Below are positions 13,683 through 13,767 of a DNA stretch of 13,767 nt, in pieces. The position numbers and the translations under genes were made by a program. The notes under the pieces were generated by a model. That model was not told the origin of the DNA. It saw nothing but the letters and a program-made list of their open reading frames with translations, and did not search any database. Position 1 is the first letter of the stretch, and every line of letters begins with the position of its first letter. Source of the DNA: Gammaproteobacteria bacterium (GTDB lineage Bacteria > Pseudomonadota > Gammaproteobacteria > SZUA-229); assembly GCA_011321985.1 (NCBI GenBank), contig DROB01000059.1, positions 1-13,767 on the forward strand. The letters are read 5' to 3'.

Positions 13683-13756
13683 TTAGAAACATTTTTGCCG
13701 CGAAGGGCGCAAAAAGCGTGAAAAAAACGCCAATAAAACCTTTTTTAGTTTTTTTC

Positions 13757-13767
13757 GTAGGTCGGGT
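13757..13767 (+). repeat. Head of a REP-like element cut by the window edge
   Basis: GTAGGTCGGGT begins with the GTAG tetranucleotide and resembles the start of the common gammaproteobacterial repeat of the GTAGGTCGGGTTAGC type. The palindrome itself would lie beyond the window, so this is tentative. Confidence 0.35.

Noticed and set aside
13687..13756. Gene or terminator in the stretch after the IS
   Set aside because: There are A and T runs and short imperfect dyads but no stem followed directly by a T tract, and no coding frame with a start signal.

Overview
The window is a chromosomal segment of a gammaproteobacterium. Nearly every gene is a core translation, cofactor or envelope gene. 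The order (TPR lipoprotein and hemA divergent; lolB-ispE-tRNA-Gln-prs-rplY-pth-ychF on one arm; hemA-prfA-prmC-moeB on the other) is the arrangement known from Pseudomonas and related non-enteric gammaproteobacteria. Base composition looks moderate, below that of pseudomonads. The genus cannot be told from the sequence; the REP-like repeats and an IS5-type element do not narrow it.

Layout. Left arm, all minus strand, so transcription runs right to left from about 8.2 kb: TPR lipoprotein (8186-6309), a possible 35-codon signal-peptide-like ORF (6261-6154), lolB (6110-5469), ispE (5466-4579), two identical degenerate tRNA-Gln-like units, intact tRNA-Gln (4327-4253), a hairpin-rich leader, prs (3988-3026), a terminator-like hairpin, rplY (2884-2216), pth (2180-1593), ychF (1429-338) and tRNA-Met (79-3). 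Right arm, plus strand: hemA (8380-9663), prfA (9676-10761), prmC (10798-11634), moeB (11704-12486), then an intact IS5-family element (12522-13682) bounded by TTAG target duplications. The last 80 bases end inside the head of a REP-like repeat.

Function. HemA draws on glutamyl-tRNA for tetrapyrroles. PrfA terminates translation and PrmC methylates its GGQ glutamine. Pth recycles peptidyl-tRNA, RplY is a 5S rRNA-binding ribosomal protein, and YchF is a ribosome-associated ATPase. Prs makes PRPP, IspE makes an isoprenoid precursor, LolB places lipoproteins in the outer membrane, and MoeB activates a ubiquitin-like sulfur carrier.

The least ordinary part is 3986-4555. Around the intact tRNA-Gln lie two tandem 114-bp units, each holding a tRNA-Gln-like gene whose anticodon and T loops have grown by 11 and 10 nt. 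On the 3' side is a second copy of the tRNA 3' end, CCA included, attached to a compact branched set of four perfect hairpins. Beyond that is a three-segment alternative pairing that could hide or expose the prs ribosome-binding site. These are structural readings of the sequence; no expression or function is shown here.
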